Of a stretch of 64,000 bases of DNA, positions 61,849-64,000 are shown piece after piece. The stretch's first letter is position 1. Each line of letters begins with the position of its first letter. The position numbers and the translations under genes were made by a program. Under the pieces are notes generated by a model, which was given only the letters and a program-made list of their open reading frames with translations, had not been told where the DNA came from and searched no databases. Source of the DNA: Pegea sp. RAD2-039. Taxonomy: Eukaryota; Chordata; Thaliacea; Salpida; Salpidae. Location: positions 434,001 to 498,000 of the forward strand of contig JAQGEQ010000314.1 in assembly GCA_034620365.1 (NCBI GenBank), read 5' to 3'.

Positions 61849-62369
61849 ATTTGTTTTTTTTTCGGATTTTTCTTTTTTCGCGTATTTTACGTGACTTACG
61901 TACTTTTTTTTTCCTCTTTTTGTTTGTGTTGCTTTCATGTTTGCCTATTTTTGATTATCTAATTTAATCTTCACATCTTTTTCTTGCCTAGTTTTAGATT
62001 ACCTTTTTTTATTGCTTATTTTATTTTCTGCCTCTTTTAATTTTACCGGTTTGTTCTGGCTTTTCGTTTTGGGGTTTCCTATTTTCACCTTTAATTTTTT
62101 GCTTTTTCCTGTTTTATAATTGTTTCTATCGTTATTACTTTTTTATTTTTGCCTCTTTGATAATTTTGGTTTTTTCCTTGCTTGCTTTTCACCTTTTTCA
62201 TGCTAATCTTTTTTATGATAGCTTCATATTTTAATCTTGGATATTTGTGGATAATTTAAAAAATAAGAATTAAGTTGTATTTAACGCGTTGAATTTCCAA
62301 AGTACCTAAATTGAAGAAGATTAGACGCTGTTAATAACTATTGTATTTAATATTAAGTTTCCTGCATTA

Positions 62370-62550
62370 CAATCTCGTAAATGTTGCCTGAACAAACTCG
62401 ATTTTCTTGATATCACTAACTTGATATAGCATCCAAACACTAATATTGTATTTAATTATTGGATTACGTACAGTTTGAAAAGATTGATAAAAAAGCATGG
62501 GTCCTTAGAATTAAAGGTCTTTTTAATAAGGTAGACAAGGTTGAATGATA
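62370..62550 (-). mobile_element. Internal LINE fragment, reverse orientation
   Basis: On the minus strand this matches the LINE region around 49770-49920 (CTTTTCAAACTGTACATACG-like, GATATCAGAAAAATCGA-like and GCAACATTTACGAGATTG). It is truncated at both ends, so it is a broken or rearranged remnant. Confidence 0.75.
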
Positions 62551-63519
62551 ATATCTATGTTTCTTGAAATAAATACATGTGCAACTTTCTCAAACAGAGT
62601 TTTTAATAACTAACTAAACTTTGTTCTACTTTGATAACCAACCTTAGAATTTTCCTAAGAACAATTTAACTCTCAACAAATTTTTTGTTGAAATATTTTA
62701 TAAACATATCAGTTTCTTTATTTTCTTTACATTTTGTGTACTTTTAAACCCTAACTTCCTGGTATATTTTCTGTTAGTTTATTATAATTAAGATCATTTT
62801 ATTGTCTTTCTGCTAAAGTTACTATGACCGTTATAACAGTTGTATAATTTTTCATAAGAAAGCACATTTTGACCTTTCTACCAAATTAACAATTTGACAA
62901 AATTTAATGCCAACCAGAAGAGAATCAGGATACAACAGTTTCTACAAAGTTTCAGTAATAACAACGACTAAGAAAATTTGAGAATGCAAAAGAGCTTTCA
63001 ATTGGAAAATTATGTTAATAATCGACCGCACGTTGAATAACACACCGAATGCAGTAACCCCATGTATTATACAACTCTCTTCCTAAAAAGTATTTTATCA
63101 CAACTTACAGTGTTTAAGATAATATAACATATACCTTTATTCAAATACAACTAATTTATAATTTGATCTTATTGCAAGCCCTATTTGTAAATGACAAACT
63201 TATTAAAATAGAATCATACTAATTTTAAATTAAATTTGTACTTAAAGAATAGGTCAACTTAAACTTTTGACAATATATTTACTACGAAATGAAAAAATCA
63301 TTAAATTTATTTCAACTCTAATTTTCGTTTATTAAATTTTACCATTACTTATTGAAAAATTCGAATAAAACGCAAGTTTGATTTAAATCTTAATACAAGA
63401 CAAACTAAATATCAAATTAAAAAAGTAATGCTTGAAAAATCAGAAGAAAATGCTCAACAAAAAGCATTCGTAAGTTTTAGTTATTCTTTTTAAATTTTAT
63501 TATATTTTTTCTGTGTTTG
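62551..63519. other. AT-rich stretch, nothing recognised
   Basis: No exon series, repeat match or RNA gene that I can support. Confidence 0.5.
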
Positions 63520-63525
63520 TCTTTC

Positions 63526-64000
63526 TTATTGTCGTTGTCTTTGCTGGTGGGGTTGTTGTAATATTTTTTCTTGTTGTCGTTTATATTCCTGTATTTTTAA
63601 CAAAAGTTGTTGTAGTCGTTGTTCTTGCTGTTGCTGTTGTTGTGTTTCTTGTTGTTTTCGTCTTTCCAGGTAACGTTGTTGTCTTTCTTGTTGTTCACGT
63701 CTTTCATTTTGTTCTTGCATTTGATGTTGTTCTTGTGTTTCTAGCTGAACTAAGATTAATTGTAGATCTTGCTGACGTTTTGATTGTTCTTGCTGTCCTT
63801 GTAATAGTCCATCTTGTTGTTCTTGGCTTTCTTGTTGAAGTTGTTTTAATCGTAGCACGTGTCGTTGACATATTTTTGTTTGCCACAGACTGTGTTGCAT
63901 CTGCAATTCTAGCTGTTGCTGTTGTTGTCTTTCTTATTGTTCTCGACTTTCTAGTTGTTCTTGAGTTTCCAGGTAATGTTCTATTAATTGTTGCACGTGA
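63526..64000 (-). other. Gln-rich low-complexity reading frame, possibly partial or decayed gene
   Basis: On the minus strand one frame is open from the window edge down to TAA 63526-63528, except for one TAA at 63934-63936. It encodes Q/E/R-rich sequence with heptad-like Leu spacing (for example ETQEQHQMQEQNERREQQER), typical of a long coiled coil or of a translated CAA/CAG repeat. Both stops sit in an identical word, read CAATAAGAAAGAC on the minus strand, where sister repeats have CAACAAGAAAGAC. It could be a decayed Gln-rich exon or a non-coding microsatellite. It continues past the right edge. Confidence 0.4.

Larger units (their letters stand above)
61370..62260. other. T-rich, pyrimidine-biased tract
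   Basis: About 900 bp in which the plus strand is strongly pyrimidine-rich, with repeated TTTTATTTTTGCCTCTTT, TTCTTGC and TTTTTCC-like words and almost no long A runs. It can be read open for short distances (61379-61624, 61596-61967) only because of this bias. It contains two displaced copies of an SLC9C exon. It may be an expanded, decayed simple repeat. Confidence 0.6.

Noticed and set aside
63526..64000. Reassigned genetic code (TAA = Gln) to explain the interrupted Gln-rich frame
   Set aside because: Other genes in the window end at normal TAA/TGA stops exactly where the family homology ends, so the standard code applies.
1..64000. CRISPR arrays, bacterial operons, rRNA genes, intact tRNA genes
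   Set aside because: None seen; the window is intron-rich eukaryotic DNA and the only tRNA-like segments are SINE or pseudogene material.

Overview
This is an AT-rich window (about 70% A+T) of an animal nuclear genome. Genes are split into many short exons with GT..AG introns, and retroposon debris lies between them. The gene families present are an RBMS RNA-binding protein, an EPAC cAMP-regulated Rap-GEF, two sperm-type Na+/H+ exchangers of the SLC9C class, and an LDLa-rich LGR/RXFP-like GPCR. They suggest a bilaterian, probably a marine invertebrate. A tunicate is my best guess, but this is inference and cannot be proved from the sequence.

Layout. 1-2690: AT-rich, no gene seen. 2700-5950: a higher-GC stretch packed with the palindrome TGACGTCA and several CTCF-like motifs, downstream of the RBMS gene. 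5970-10997 (-): RBMS-type gene, 12 coding exons, 442 aa. 10998-18384: AT-rich divergent spacer with a pair of CTCF-like motifs near 13.3 kb. 18385-25414 (+): EPAC/RAPGEF3-4 homologue, 21 coding exons, 1328 aa, with a 521-aa disordered N-terminal extension. 26046-28066 (-): unrecognised 480-aa disordered protein, 5 exons, tail-to-tail with EPAC and head-to-head with the next gene. 28311-37850 (+) and 41438-48493 (+): two tandem, diverged SLC9C paralogues (exchanger, voltage sensor, cyclic-nucleotide-binding domain) with largely identical exon structure. 53676-58257 (+): LDLa-repeat class A GPCR, 4 exons, 1133 aa.

The gene-poor parts hold several truncated copies of one non-LTR retrotransposon (CR1/L2/Jockey type). 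They also hold a 1374-bp tandem duplication carrying that element, a tRNA-derived SINE that shares the LINE's 3' tail, a tRNA-Val-like relic, two displaced copies of an SLC9C exon, and a Gln-rich low-complexity tract at the right edge.

Three of the genes (EPAC and both SLC9C copies) encode cyclic-nucleotide-binding proteins, so the central 30 kb may be a functional neighbourhood for cAMP/pH signalling, perhaps in sperm. The strongest unexplained signals are (1) loss of canonical ion-binding residues from both SLC9C exchanger domains while the sensor modules persist, and (2) a large excess of TGACGTCA that reaches into coding exons. All exon coordinates were worked out by hand from splice signals, frame closure and family similarity.
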